Assembly: GCA_963752745.1 (NCBI GenBank)
Contig: CAVWAK010000006.1
Location: 1-64,000 of the forward strand
Direction: 5' to 3'
DNA from: Thiogranum sp963752745
GTDB lineage: Bacteria; Pseudomonadota; Gammaproteobacteria; DSM-19610
DNA length: 64,000 nt
Made by a program: the position numbers and the translations under genes. The notes below the pieces were generated by a model, which did not search any database, was not told the origin of the DNA, and was given only the letters and a program-made list of their open reading frames with translations. This document shows, piece after piece, positions 1-8,931 of the stretch (the stretch's first letter is position 1; each line of letters opens with the position of its first letter).

Positions 1-1510
1 CCATGAGGGCAGCAACAGCAGCTCGCCGCTGGACAGGCGCTGATCGTTCCACGGCGGCGCTTTTTCCGTGCGATACAGCTCCATACCGACATGCACCGCA
101 TCAACCGGGCCCCAGGCGCCAATGGGCAGGATAGTCTGGCGAAAGCGCTGCGCGACCGTCTCTTCAGCCCCTTCGTACGCCGCGCCCTCATACTGCTTCT
201 GCTCGGGGTCCCAGAGCAGAATCCCGCACTGGGGCGCGCCAACCAGCATGGTCGTGAGCCGGGTTACGGATGCCAGGAGCTCTTCCAGGTTTGCGGTACG
301 GCTGATGGCGTCGGCCACCTGCAGCTGAGCGGCCGTCAACCAGGCCATTTCGCGCTGCTGGATCAGCTGGTTGGCGCGAAAAATGGCAGTGCCTATCTGG
401 GCGCCAAGCGCTTCCAAGACGGTACGGGCCTGCTGATCAAAAGCGTTTTCGAATTCACTCTGAACGTCGAGGATGCCCATCAGCTCGTCCTGGACCACCA
501 TGGGCACGACGATCTCCGCGGCGGTCTGCAGCTTGGTGCCGCTTTCCAGGCCGTGGAGCTCGGCGACAAAACGATGATCTTCGCGGGCACGATTGGCAAC
601 GATGGTCAGGCGCTGTGCGGCGGCGGCACCGATCAGGCCGGCACCGGCCGGTAGGAAAATGGCACCGACCGGTTCCCCGCCCGCACTGGAGGCCTGCAAA
701 ATGGCCGCCCCGGTTTCCTCATCAATGTGAAAGATACCAATGGGCCCAAAACCCAGCGTCTGCGGCACCAGGCGCACGACGCTCCGCAGAATCTCGTCGA
801 GATCGTCCAGCTCGTTGACTTTTTGGGCGATCTCTCCGACCAGCTGCAGCTGCGCTGAACGATTTTTCTTCTTCGAAGAGCCGGGCGTTCATGATGGCCG
901 CCGCGGCCTGGTTCGTGAGAATAGAAAGCCGGCGTGCATCGTCGGCATCAAAACGGTGCGGCTGCGCGCTCTGGGCGGCAACAATCCCAATGACCTCATC
1001 CCCGGCGATGAGCGGAATAAAGAGCGCCGAGCGCGGCGGCTGGGTACTGATATAGCGTGGGCGAGCCGGCAGTCGATCGATCTCCTTCAGAAAATCCTTG
1101 ATCAGCAGCGGCGCCTTATGGTCGCGAACCCAGCCGACCAACCCGCTATTCTGCTCCAGGTCAAACGTACGCGGCTCTTGCAGGATGCCTTCGATGCGCC
1201 AGATCATGATCCGATATTGAGCGCCCTGGTCGCCCTCAAACAAACCGATCTGGAACGTGCGGTTATCGATGACCTTGCCAAACTCCACGACCAGCAGTTC
1301 GCAAAGCGCCGCGACGCTGAGCTGCGCCTCGACGATCGCTCGCCCCGCTTCGCTCAGCGCTTCCAGCTCCTGAACGCGTGCCAGGAGCTGCCGTCTTGAC
1401 TGCCACCGGCGCCAGATAATGAGAATCATCGCCAGCAGCGTCAAGAAGAGAATGACGAGAACGTAACGCTGGTCGAGCGTTGTTATTTGCAGGGGTATCG
1501 TTGCCGTCAT
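1..1510 (-). CDS. Multi-GAF-domain membrane sensor (frameshifted, runs off the left edge)
   Basis: About 500 codons are visible and the gene continues past position 1. An N-terminal membrane segment (about residues 15-35) is followed by a short coiled stretch and then tandem GAF-type repeats, recognisable from recurring blocks such as FIPLIAGDEVIGIVAAQS and VPMVVQDELMGILDVQSEF. The frame from the start at 1510 changes near 863-867, a run of five T on the + strand. From there a second minus-strand frame, starting around NRSAQLQLVGEIAQKV, stays open to position 1. GAF domains bind small ligands or act as dimerisation modules. The output domain lies outside the window; a PP2C phosphatase or kinase would fit the RsbW/STAS neighbours, but that is inference. 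The frameshift may be a homopolymer error. Confidence 0.75.
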
Positions 1511-1514
1511 TGGA

Positions 1515-1862
1515 TCAGAGGACCGCGTTGACGGCGTCCAGCGCTTCGGCGAGCGAAGCGTAGATAGTGAAGATCTTGTCGAAGCCGACCATGTCGAAGA
1601 TCTCGCGCAGGCGTTCCGTCAGACCAACCAGCCGCAGGTCGCCATCGGCGGCGCGCGCGCGCCGCCAGGCCGTTACCAGCGAGCGCAGGCCGCCACTGTT
1701 GATGTAGTCGACCATCGAAAAGTCGACCAGGAGCCGCACGTGCCCGGCGCCGATAAGTTCACCCAGCCGGACGTCCAGATCGGGTAAAAGATGCTGGTCA
1801 AGGCGTCCGGAGACGGTAACCAGCCACCAGCCGTTGTCCAATGGGCGCTGCTGCACGTTCAT
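1515..1862 (-). CDS. STAS-domain anti-sigma factor antagonist (second copy)
   Basis: A 115-residue protein made of a single STAS domain, close to the usual SpoIIAA/RsbV length. The core LLVDFSMVDYINSGGLRSLV contains the conserved serine of the phosphorylation loop (NSGG), which the partner kinase would modify. It starts inside the end of the RsbW-like gene (4-base overlap) and ends 5 bases before the GAF protein, so the three are probably one transcript. In partner switching the unphosphorylated form binds the kinase and releases its target. The target here is unknown. Confidence 0.85.
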   Translation of the reverse strand: MNVQQRPLDNGWWLVTVSGRLDQHLLPDLDVRLGELIGAGHVRLLVDFSMVDYINSGGLRSLVTAWRRARAADGDLRLVGLTERLREIFDMVGFDKIFTIYASLAEALDAVNAVL

Positions 1863-2302
1863 GTGGACGTCTCTTGAGCCAGTTTCTTCATCATGACCAG
1901 CGTGTTCCCGGCATCGGCGTCAAACTGATAATAGACATCATCCATTATCTGGCGCATGATGTGCATCCCCAGTCCACCGGCCTGTAGCTGTTCGAGATGA
2001 TCGGGATCGGGTGGCAGCGGCTCCTCAACGGCGTCGGGATCAAACGCGCGCCCATGATCAAAGAGCGTGATGATGAACCGGCGATTTTCGATGCGCCAGC
2101 TGACGCGGATCTGCCCCACTCCTTCAGCGCCATAGGCATGGTCGATGATGTTGGTGGCCGCCTCGTCGCACGCCAACGCCAGACGAAAAACCGCGTCCTC
2201 GTCGAAGCCAACGCCAGCGGCTGCGACTGAAATGAAATCACAGATGATACGGACCTGGTCATAGCGCCCGGGGACACGCAGGGTGTTGGACTGCTCCATC
2301 AA
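1859..2302 (-). CDS. RsbW-like anti-sigma factor serine kinase (HATPase_c)
   Basis: A 147-residue GHKL ATPase of the RsbW/SpoIIAB class without a histidine phosphoacceptor domain. The N box is visible as ACDEAATNIIDHAYG, the G1 region as LFDHGRAFDP and the glycine-rich lid as AGGLGMHIMRQIMDD. Proteins of this family phosphorylate STAS antagonists and sequester a sigma factor or another effector. It sits between two STAS genes on the same strand and overlaps the downstream one. Two adjacent ATGs (2302 and 2299) could both be the start. No sigma factor gene is visible nearby. Confidence 0.85.
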   Translation of the reverse strand: MMEQSNTLRVPGRYDQVRIICDFISVAAAGVGFDEDAVFRLALACDEAATNIIDHAYGAEGVGQIRVSWRIENRRFIITLFDHGRAFDPDAVEEPLPPDPDHLEQLQAGGLGMHIMRQIMDDVYYQFDADAGNTLVMMKKLAQETST

Positions 2303-2354
2303 AGCGGTTCAGGAAGCGATGGCCACGGGGGCGGGTACAGGCGAACCGGCCGGT

Positions 2355-2693
2355 TTAGAAAGAGCCAACGGCCGCCGTCCGGTCGTCAAACTGCTGAAAG
2401 AGGGCATCCAATCCGGCCAGATCCAGGACTTCCTTCACGCGGGTCGATGGTGCCGCCAGCCTCACGTCGCCGCCCATGCGCGACCGGCTCGCGCGCAGCG
2501 CCGCCACCAACGCGCGCAGCCCGGCGCTGCTCATGTACTCAACCCCCGAAAGGTCAACGACCAGCTTGCTGCGGCCATTGTCGGCCAACTGCTTCAGCGC
2601 CTCATCAAGTGCGGGCGCAGTGGAGCTGTCGATTCTCCCGATAACCTCAATGAGATCGACGCTCTTGAAACTCTCGACGTTGATCGTCGCCAT
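2355..2693 (-). CDS. STAS-domain anti-sigma factor antagonist (first copy)
   Basis: A 112-residue single-domain STAS protein. The segment LVVDLSGVEYMSSAGLRALV carries the conserved serine (SSAG) that is the phosphorylation site in SpoIIAA/RsbV proteins. It is the promoter-proximal gene of the minus-strand cluster and a GGAGG-like site lies just upstream of the ATG. The second copy is clearly diverged from it, so the two may respond to different inputs or compete for one kinase. The family is clear; the partner is inferred from the adjacent RsbW-like gene. Confidence 0.87.
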   Translation of the reverse strand: MATINVESFKSVDLIEVIGRIDSSTAPALDEALKQLADNGRSKLVVDLSGVEYMSSAGLRALVAALRASRSRMGGDVRLAAPSTRVKEVLDLAGLDALFQQFDDRTAAVGSF

Positions 2694-2981
2694 GCTATTT
2701 CCTCCTGAGACCCGGCAAAACGGTTTGACGCGCGACCGCGTTTCCTTTCCAAAAAGTATACCACAGCGCGCCGGTCCACGTCACACAGGGCCATCCCATA
2801 CAGCAATTCTAAATGTACACGCTGAAGATGAGTCCACAGGGTAAAAGGGGTAGGTTACAGCTGACAAAAGGCCATTCGGCGACCGGAAGAGGCGGCGCTG
2901 ACGGCTGGCGGATAGGTCGCTGGTGGTTCCAGCCCCAGGTGCCCGCGGCGAGACAGCCGACCGGCAAGCGGACGGCCCCTA
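2694..2981. other. Intergenic stretch containing a candidate contig join or transfer boundary
   Basis: No gene is supported here. The left part holds the leader of the STAS operon, with a TATACT element on the minus strand near 2755-2760. The right part continues Pro/Ala-rich codons of the FliK-like gene in a shifted minus frame until about 2870. The change from a Chloroflexota-like to a gammaproteobacterial gene style therefore falls between roughly 2760 and 2870. No tRNA, direct repeat or transposase that would mark an integration site was seen. Confidence 0.4.
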
Positions 2982-3920
2982 TCAGCCCCGGGGCGTCAGC
3001 CGGTCGGGTGCGGCAGCTGTCGGTGGCAGCGCCGTGGCAGGCAATGTGGGTGCGCCAGGTCGTGCCGGTAGTAGTGTCTGCCCTGACTGAATGGCGCGTT
3101 GTGCCTGATCGGGTGTGGCGGCTGGTAGTGGTTTAGCGGTTTCGGTTGTCACCGGGCTGGTTGGTGGTGGCTTACCGGTTTCGGCCATCGTCACATTGGT
3201 TGGTGACAGTGGCGTTGCCGGTGGATTGGCCAAAGAACCCGGCAGGGGTGGTGTCGCGGGTGTTCCGGCGGCTGGCAGCTGGCCAGCGGTGGGGGTGCTT
3301 GTCTGGGGTGATGCCGGATTGCTGCCTGGCCAGTTGCGCACCAGCTGGATCAATCGCACCAGGTTGGCCTTGTAGTCGGCGCTGACAGGTATCGGAGCCG
3401 TATTTGGTGCGCTTGTTGTCTGCAACAGCTTGTGCTCCAGGAGCAGGCCTGACTGCTGTATTGCCGTTTTGACGCCAGCGGCGGTGTTGAGGTGATTTAC
3501 GGTCGGCAGGTTGTCGACCAGCGCCCTGGCAACTTCGCGGATCAGCGGTGGTACCGGTGCCGCCGGGTTGCGTGCCAGCTCGGCCAGATTGGCGAGCAGG
3601 GGGGTACTGGCGGCATGGCGTGGCAGCAGCAGGCGCACCGCCATGGCGACGGGTGATTCCTGCAGCGCCGAGATCACGCGCAATACCGGCTGTTCGCCAA
3701 GGCTGCGTACTTCGACGGTGAGCGCCTGGCCGCGTTCAAAAGGGAGTGAAGACTGGGCACTAACCTGCCGATGACCCAGGGAGAGCAGGATTCTGCCGGC
3801 GCTGTTGTCCAGTACAGTGGCCTGTAGCTGCTGCCCCACCTGCAATTGCAGGTTGGTCGCCCGGGAGGTGAGGGTATTCAGCAGTTGCGAAATGCCGGAG
3901 GTGGGTCCGGAGGTCTCCAT
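2982..3920 (-). CDS. FliK-like flagellar hook-length control protein, C-terminus missing
   Basis: A 312-residue protein. The N-terminal third (VGQQLQATVLDNSAGRILLSLG, then a pattern ending QPVLRVI) matches the start of stand-alone FliK-like proteins of Gammaproteobacteria. After about residue 200 it becomes a Pro/Ala/Thr-rich linker. Proteins of this type normally end in a Flg_hook domain that talks to the FlhB/YscU switch. Here the frame stops inside the linker and no C-terminal domain follows in any frame, only 40-odd more P/A-rich codons in another frame. It lies beside the suspected join at 2.7-2.9 kb, so the gene is probably cut rather than naturally short. Confidence 0.6.
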   Translation of the reverse strand: METSGPTSGISQLLNTLTSRATNLQLQVGQQLQATVLDNSAGRILLSLGHRQVSAQSSLPFERGQALTVEVRSLGEQPVLRVISALQESPVAMAVRLLLPRHAASTPLLANLAELARNPAAPVPPLIREVARALVDNLPTVNHLNTAAGVKTAIQQSGLLLEHKLLQTTSAPNTAPIPVSADYKANLVRLIQLVRNWPGSNPASPQTSTPTAGQLPAAGTPATPPLPGSLANPPATPLSPTNVTMAETGKPPPTSPVTTETAKPLPAATPDQAQRAIQSGQTLLPARPGAPTLPATALPPTAAAPDRLTPRG

Positions 3921-4009
3921 GCGATGCCGGCCTGGTCAGGTTATACAGGTTTCTATACTGCAGTATTTGAATCGAGAAGGGAACGCCGGGAAGGTCACAG
4001 GAAAGGACA

Positions 4010-4939
4010 ATGAGCGCGGCAAAATTACATCGCAATTTGTGGTACACCCGCCGGGATTCGGTGGTGCGTGGGCCCTACCCGGAGAACCAGATCAGTCGTT
4101 ACGTCCTGCTGGGTCGTATTGGCGATAAAGATGAGCTCCGCCCCGAAGAAGGTGGCTGGCAGCCGTTGTCGGCATACCCTGATTTGATTCCCGAAGTGAT
4201 GAAGTCGCCGCCGAGCGACGAAAGCCGGCAGAAACTCCTCATGGCGCGTATGCGTGAAGATGAACGAGAGCCCGGCGATCGCCGCGAACGCGGACCCCGG
4301 CCATCGGACGAAATTCTCGAACGCCGTGTTGGCAAGGACCGGCGCGGACCGGAGCAGGATGAGGTCGTGAGGCATCGCTCCTTGCGCTACCAGGTATCTC
4401 ACGATGCGCCAACGAAGATGCCGCTGTATCGTTACCCGCTTATTGCCAGTGCGGTTGTACTGGTGGGGTTTTCGGTGAGCTATCTGATGGGTAAGCTGGA
4501 GCCTGATTTGGTGCCGCCAAATTGTGCTGCGCAGCCCAGGCCGGGTGTCAACTGGGATAACTGTAACCAGGTGGGTCTGGTGGCAAACGAGGCTAACCTT
4601 GTCGGTGCCAATATCAGCAATGCCAAACTCGATACTGCCCAGTTGTCAGGTGCAAAACTGGCCGGTGTGGATTTGAAATACTCCAGCATCGATATGGGTA
4701 ATCTCCACAATGCCGACCTCAGTAATGCCAACCTGGTGGGTGCGACATTGCGCAATGCGGATCTCAGTGGCAGCCAGCTGACTAAAGCGGATCTTTCCTA
4801 TGCGAACCTGAGTGGCGCAGATATCAGCGGTGCAAACCTGGAAGGCGCTATTCTGGATAACACGATCTGGGTTGATAAACTGCCCTGCGTGCGGGGTTCT
4901 GTCGGCGTTTGCAAACGTCTGAAACCGGCTTCCAACTAG
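4010..4939 (+). CDS. GYF-like domain / pentapeptide-repeat membrane protein
   Basis: A 309-residue protein with three parts. Residues about 8-60 resemble a GYF_2-type domain (LWYTRRDSVVRGPYPENQI, later GWQPLSAYPDLIP). A charged Arg/Glu-rich linker runs to about residue 140, and a single membrane helix follows (YPLIASAVVLVGFSVSYLMG). The rest is a run of A(N/D)Lxx pentapeptide repeats (for example ANLVGATLRNADLSGSQL) ending in a short Cys-containing tail. The repeats would fold as a right-handed beta-helix outside the inner membrane. The function is unknown. It is divergent from the FliK-like gene and convergent with the AMMECR1 gene. Confidence 0.75.
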   Translation: MSAAKLHRNLWYTRRDSVVRGPYPENQISRYVLLGRIGDKDELRPEEGGWQPLSAYPDLIPEVMKSPPSDESRQKLLMARMREDEREPGDRRERGPRPSDEILERRVGKDRRGPEQDEVVRHRSLRYQVSHDAPTKMPLYRYPLIASAVVLVGFSVSYLMGKLEPDLVPPNCAAQPRPGVNWDNCNQVGLVANEANLVGANISNAKLDTAQLSGAKLAGVDLKYSSIDMGNLHNADLSNANLVGATLRNADLSGSQLTKADLSYANLSGADISGANLEGAILDNTIWVDKLPCVRGSVGVCKRLKPASN

Positions 4940-4950
4940 TACTTGTTCAA

Positions 4951-5535
4951 TTAAGGCATGTCGTGGAACGGTGCGGAAAAGCTGTCTGTTGTATAGCGCC
5001 ATACCTGCACGCTGTCAGACCAGTAATCCTCCGCTAGACCGGCCTTGAGTTTCAGGTGATTCAAAAATGTGTTGGCTTGCGGCAGGGATTCCCAGACCGA
5101 TGGCAGGAAAGTGCCACGCTGGGCGCCGGCCTGGAGTATCAGTCCGTCGACGCCGGGCCTGAGCTGCCTGACCAGGTCTTCCTGTGAGTCGAATGCCATG
5201 CTTTCAGCTGGACTGAGTATGGATAATGACAGGTTCAGCCGGTCCAGTTCCGGGCGTGTCAGTGGCGCGAAGCGAGGGTCCTGGAAAGCGGCCGCGTAGG
5301 CATTTTCGGCAACGTCGACGATGAGCGGGCGGTAGGCTTCCAGGCTGCCTATACAGCCACGCAGCTGGTTGTCTGTCTTAAGCGTTACAAAACAGGCGCC
5401 CGGTGTTGCGAAAGCTGTATCCGGCCCGGGCTCTACAGCGAGCGGCTGACCACGTTCGATACCCTGCTGAATAGACTCACGGGCAGTGCTCAGCAACTGT
5501 TTTTGTTGACTGTCAGTAAAAAGCATAGGCGCCAT
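4951..5535 (-). CDS. amrA: AmmeMemoRadiSam system protein A (AMMECR1 domain)
   Basis: A 194-residue AMMECR1-family protein, typical in length for bacterial members. The family signature is visible in the middle (CFVTLKTDNQLRGCIGSLEAY), followed by AAFQDPRFAPLT and a C-terminal WESLPQANTFLNHLKLKAGL. The biochemical role of the family is not settled. Its start lies 23 bases inside the end of the MEMO gene, so the two are translationally coupled. A second ATG three codons in (5526) is an equally good start. Together with the MEMO gene and the divergent radical SAM gene it completes the conserved AmmeMemoRadiSam set. Confidence 0.9.
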   Translation of the reverse strand: MAPMLFTDSQQKQLLSTARESIQQGIERGQPLAVEPGPDTAFATPGACFVTLKTDNQLRGCIGSLEAYRPLIVDVAENAYAAAFQDPRFAPLTRPELDRLNLSLSILSPAESMAFDSQEDLVRQLRPGVDGLILQAGAQRGTFLPSVWESLPQANTFLNHLKLKAGLAEDYWSDSVQVWRYTTDSFSAPFHDMP

Positions 5536-6301
5536 ATCCGACTACCCGGTCGCGGCTGCCCGCGGTGTCGCCGGAGTTGCGCAGATCCAGTACCCGGGCC
5601 TTCAGGTGATGATGACGAGCTGCCAGCAACAGGCCGCTGACCGGGTTGCGTCCGCAGGCCTGATGATAATCGATGGCTTCAGGGTTCAGCTGGGTGATGG
5701 CCTGTGATGTGGCCTGATCGAGGTGACGTGCGGTGTCGTAATCCTCGTAATGGCTCAGATCGGAGCTGATGAGTATCAGGGTTTCGTTACCACCCCAGAG
5801 GATCTCGAGCACTTCGGAGACTTCCCGGCCGTCAGCTTCCCCGACGACCAGGGGTAACAATTTGAACTGATTACCAAGCACTTGTTGCAGGAACGGCAGT
5901 TGTACTTCAAGACTGTGTTCTTCGCGGTGTGCCTCGTCCAGCACGTGAACTTGCGGCAGTAGCAGGATGGCGTCCAGCGCATCCTGATCGATGGGTACCA
6001 GCCCCAGCGGGGTATCGAAGTATTGTGCGCTACTGGCGGCCAGGCCCTGGAAGCCGACTCTGTGTGCAGGTCCGAGCAGTACGACGCGGGTGATCTGTTT
6101 GCGTGCAGGGACCAGTTGCCGGTAAGCGCTGGCAGCGACCGGACCTGAATAGACATAGCCGGCGTGCGGCACAATAAGCGCCTTGGGTATTTCACCACTG
6201 CTTTCGGTTTCATCCAGATAACCTTCCACTTGCTGCTGCAAGAGCAGCGGGTCATCCGGGTAAAACATCCCGGCTACAGCGGGTTCTCGAATCTGGGCCA
6301 C
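5513..6301 (-). CDS. amrB: AmmeMemoRadiSam system protein B (MEMO1 family)
   Basis: A 262-residue MEMO-family protein, related in fold to extradiol dioxygenases of the LigB type. Family blocks are visible: REPAVAGMFYPDDP at the N-terminus, ALIVPHAGYVYSGPVAA, EHSLEVQLPFLQ and ISSDLSHYEDY. The conserved histidines of the LigB-like site lie in these blocks. The start is a GTG at 6301 with an AAGGAG site about 9 bases upstream; no better ATG is available. It overlaps the AMMECR1 gene and diverges from the radical SAM gene, so a shared control region lies at 6302-6393. Confidence 0.92.
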   Translation of the reverse strand: MAQIREPAVAGMFYPDDPLLLQQQVEGYLDETESSGEIPKALIVPHAGYVYSGPVAASAYRQLVPARKQITRVVLLGPAHRVGFQGLAASSAQYFDTPLGLVPIDQDALDAILLLPQVHVLDEAHREEHSLEVQLPFLQQVLGNQFKLLPLVVGEADGREVSEVLEILWGGNETLILISSDLSHYEDYDTARHLDQATSQAITQLNPEAIDYHQACGRNPVSGLLLAARHHHLKARVLDLRNSGDTAGSRDRVVGYGAYAFY

Positions 6302-6393
6302 GTGTTCATTCTCCTTGAGCAGGCGAATCGTTGATGGGCATCAGGGGATACATACGTCGATTAGCGCTAGAATTCAAGTGTGGAGTTAGCGAT

Positions 6394-7509
6394 ATGGAGA
6401 CGATGATGACAGAAACTGAAGAACAATGGGATGAAAGCGCCATAGTTCCGACGCGCTACTGGCATACGCTGGATGATGGCCGTGTGCAGTGTGACCTCTG
6501 TCCCCGTTTTTGCAAGCTGCGCGAGGGTCAGCGCGGGCTGTGTTTTGTGCGTGCCAATCGTGGCGGTGCCGTGGTGCTTGCCACGTACGGGCGTTCCAGC
6601 GGTTTTTGTATTGACCCCATCGAGAAAAAACCACTCAATCATTTTTTGCCGGGCACGGCGGTACTCTCTTTTGGTACCGCGGGTTGCAATCTGGCCTGTA
6701 AATTCTGCCAGAACTGGGATATCAGTAAGTCCCGCGAAATCGATACCCTTACTGACAGCGCACAGCCAGAGAAAATTGCGCGGGTGGCCCGGGATCTGGG
6801 CTGTGACTCGGTGGCCTTTACTTATAACGACCCGGTTATTTTTCACGAATATGCTGTCGATATTGCCGCAGCTTGCCGTGAGCTGGATGTGCGTACTGTG
6901 GCTGTAACAGCGGGTTATATCGAGCCGGAACCACGCATCGAGTTTTTCTCTGCAATGGATGCAGCGAACGTTGATCTAAAGGCCTTCAGCGAACGCTTTT
7001 ACTGGAAAATTACCGGCAGCCATTTGCAGAATGTGCTGGATACGCTGGTGTATTTAAAGCACGAGACTTCTGTATGGTTTGAACTGACGACCTTGCTGAT
7101 ACCCGGAGAGAATGACAGCAACAGCGAACTCGAAGCCATGAGTCGCTGGATCGTCGAACACCTGGGCGCCGATGTGCCATTGCATTTCACCGCCTTTCAC
7201 CCGGACTGGAAAATGCGTGATATCCCGCCAACTCCGCCGGAGACACTAAGCCGCGCCAGACAGATTGCGCTGGATAACGGGTTGCATTATGTCTATACCG
7301 GTAACGTGCATGACAAGCAGGGTGGCAGCACCTGGTGTCACGCCTGCGGTGCCTTGCTGATTGAGCGTGACTGGTACGAACTGGGCCACTGGGGTCTGGA
7401 TGAGCGCGGCTGTTGCAGTGCCTGCGGCGAGTCTCTGCCCGGGGTGTTTACCAAGCAGCCCGGTCACTGGGGTGCACGCCGCCAGCCGGTCAGGTTGGCT
7501 GAATACTGA
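6394..7509 (+). CDS. amrS: AmmeMemoRadiSam system radical SAM enzyme
   Basis: About 371 residues from the chosen ATG, which has TGGAG eight bases upstream; the frame is open further upstream to 6331. The radical SAM cluster motif is CNLACKFC (C98, C102, C105). An N-terminal Cys set (CDLCPRFC, then GLC) and a C-terminal pair of CxxCG-like motifs suggest further metal sites. The family belongs with pyruvate-formate-lyase-activating-like enzymes, and its substrate is unknown. It is divergent from the amrB-amrA pair, and its 3' end overlaps the convergent histidine kinase gene by 20 bases. Confidence 0.92.
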   Translation: METMMTETEEQWDESAIVPTRYWHTLDDGRVQCDLCPRFCKLREGQRGLCFVRANRGGAVVLATYGRSSGFCIDPIEKKPLNHFLPGTAVLSFGTAGCNLACKFCQNWDISKSREIDTLTDSAQPEKIARVARDLGCDSVAFTYNDPVIFHEYAVDIAAACRELDVRTVAVTAGYIEPEPRIEFFSAMDAANVDLKAFSERFYWKITGSHLQNVLDTLVYLKHETSVWFELTTLLIPGENDSNSELEAMSRWIVEHLGADVPLHFTAFHPDWKMRDIPPTPPETLSRARQIALDNGLHYVYTGNVHDKQGGSTWCHACGALLIERDWYELGHWGLDERGCCSACGESLPGVFTKQPGHWGARRQPVRLAEY

Positions 7510-8929
7510 CGTGCTCGCCTTCGGGTGGCTGGCTGTGCAGGGTGAAGTAGAAGGTGGCGCCTTTGCCGGTATCTGCGGTGGCCCACAAGGTGCCATCATG
7601 CCGGTGAATGATCCGCTGTACGGTAGATAGCCCGATGCCTGTGCCGGGGAAGTCATCATTACTATGCAGGCGCTGAAATGGCGTAAACAGATTGTCAGCC
7701 ATTTCCGGATCGAAACCCGCACCATTATCCCGGATAAAGAAGGTGGTGTTGTCGTTTTTGACCTGCGTGCCAATAGCAATCTCGGCCTGCGGTGTGCGGG
7801 CCGTGAACTTCCAGGCATTGCCAATCAGGTTGACCATGGCATCGCGCAGCAGGTGTTTGTCACCGCGGGCGGTAACACCGGGCTGAATATCGATGCTGAT
7901 ATCCCGTTCCGGGTACTGCTCGCGTAACTCGTCAACAAGTTCGTTACACAGGTTGCTGAAGTCGACGGGCTCATCATCGATATCGGCCTGGTTAATGCGT
8001 GACAGTTTTAGCAGCCCGTCAATCAGCTCGCTCATCCGCAGGGCACCGCTACTAATACGTTGTAAATATTGCTTCGCGGTCTCGTCCAGTTGCCCGGCAT
8101 AGTCTTCGTTCAGTGCCTGGGAGAATCCGCACAGGGTACGCAGCGGTGCACGCAGATCATGAGAGATGGCATGGGTGAAGGCCTTGTGCTCCTGGTTGGA
8201 CTGTTCCAGTGCCAGGGTGCGATCCTTTACGCGCGCTTCCAGTTCGGTGTTGGCGGCCGCCAGTGCCTGACGTTCGCTGGCGATGGTTTCTGTCATGGTG
8301 TCAAATGCGGCCCCGACATGGGCCATTTCGTCACGGCCATTCAGGTCGGCGCGAATCTTGTAATTGCCCTGACTAACCTGTTCAGCGACCTGCGATAGAC
8401 GTTGCAGGCGCGACGTCAGCAGAACGCCAATGCCGATACCAACGATAGCGATCAGCGACATGCCTGCGGCGGCGATAGAAATACCGCGTTGCATGGCGTC
8501 ATCGTAGTTCTTGATGCGGGCTTCTTCGGAAAACTGTACCGCCAGCAAGCCCTGATCACCGGACACATTGCGAATGTTTTCCGTACGCCAGTGTAGTGCC
8601 TCGCCGTCCTTTAACTTCGGCATGTATTCTCCAAGGTCAGCCAGGTTGCTGCTGGCGACAATAATGTTCCGGTCGTCGCTAAGCATGGCCTTGGTGATGC
8701 CGGGGTTTTTGGGCAGGGCTTCGATGTAGCCCTGGATGCGATCATAGTCTTCGTTCAGCAGCGCGACATGGCCGATACCACTAACAATGTCCAGCGTCAC
8801 CTTTTCAGCCGCATCAATTTGTTCATGGGCGGCATTCACAGCATAACCAAGGGTTCCCCAGAGCACAGCGGCCATCATCACTGCTTCCAGCAAAAAGATA
8901 ACAACAGCGATGCGATAGCGTAGCGACAT
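7490..8929 (-). CDS. Membrane sensor histidine kinase (HAMP, HisKA, HATPase)
   Basis: A 479-residue kinase. There are two membrane segments (about 7-30 and 150-172), with a periplasmic sensor of about 115 residues between them. A HAMP-like linker, a coiled stretch and a HisKA domain with H257 in AISHDLRAPLRTL follow. The ATPase domain shows the N box NLIGNAWKF, then RDNGAGFD and GTGIGLSTVQRII. The subtype resembles phytochrome-like and hybrid kinase cores. It begins right after the broken second PhnD-like gene and downstream of the intact one, so the binding protein probably presents a ligand to it. No response regulator is adjacent. Confidence 0.9.
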   Translation of the reverse strand: MSLRYRIAVVIFLLEAVMMAAVLWGTLGYAVNAAHEQIDAAEKVTLDIVSGIGHVALLNEDYDRIQGYIEALPKNPGITKAMLSDDRNIIVASSNLADLGEYMPKLKDGEALHWRTENIRNVSGDQGLLAVQFSEEARIKNYDDAMQRGISIAAAGMSLIAIVGIGIGVLLTSRLQRLSQVAEQVSQGNYKIRADLNGRDEMAHVGAAFDTMTETIASERQALAAANTELEARVKDRTLALEQSNQEHKAFTHAISHDLRAPLRTLCGFSQALNEDYAGQLDETAKQYLQRISSGALRMSELIDGLLKLSRINQADIDDEPVDFSNLCNELVDELREQYPERDISIDIQPGVTARGDKHLLRDAMVNLIGNAWKFTARTPQAEIAIGTQVKNDNTTFFIRDNGAGFDPEMADNLFTPFQRLHSNDDFPGTGIGLSTVQRIIHRHDGTLWATADTGKGATFYFTLHSQPPEGEHVSIQPT

Positions 8930-8931
8930 GG

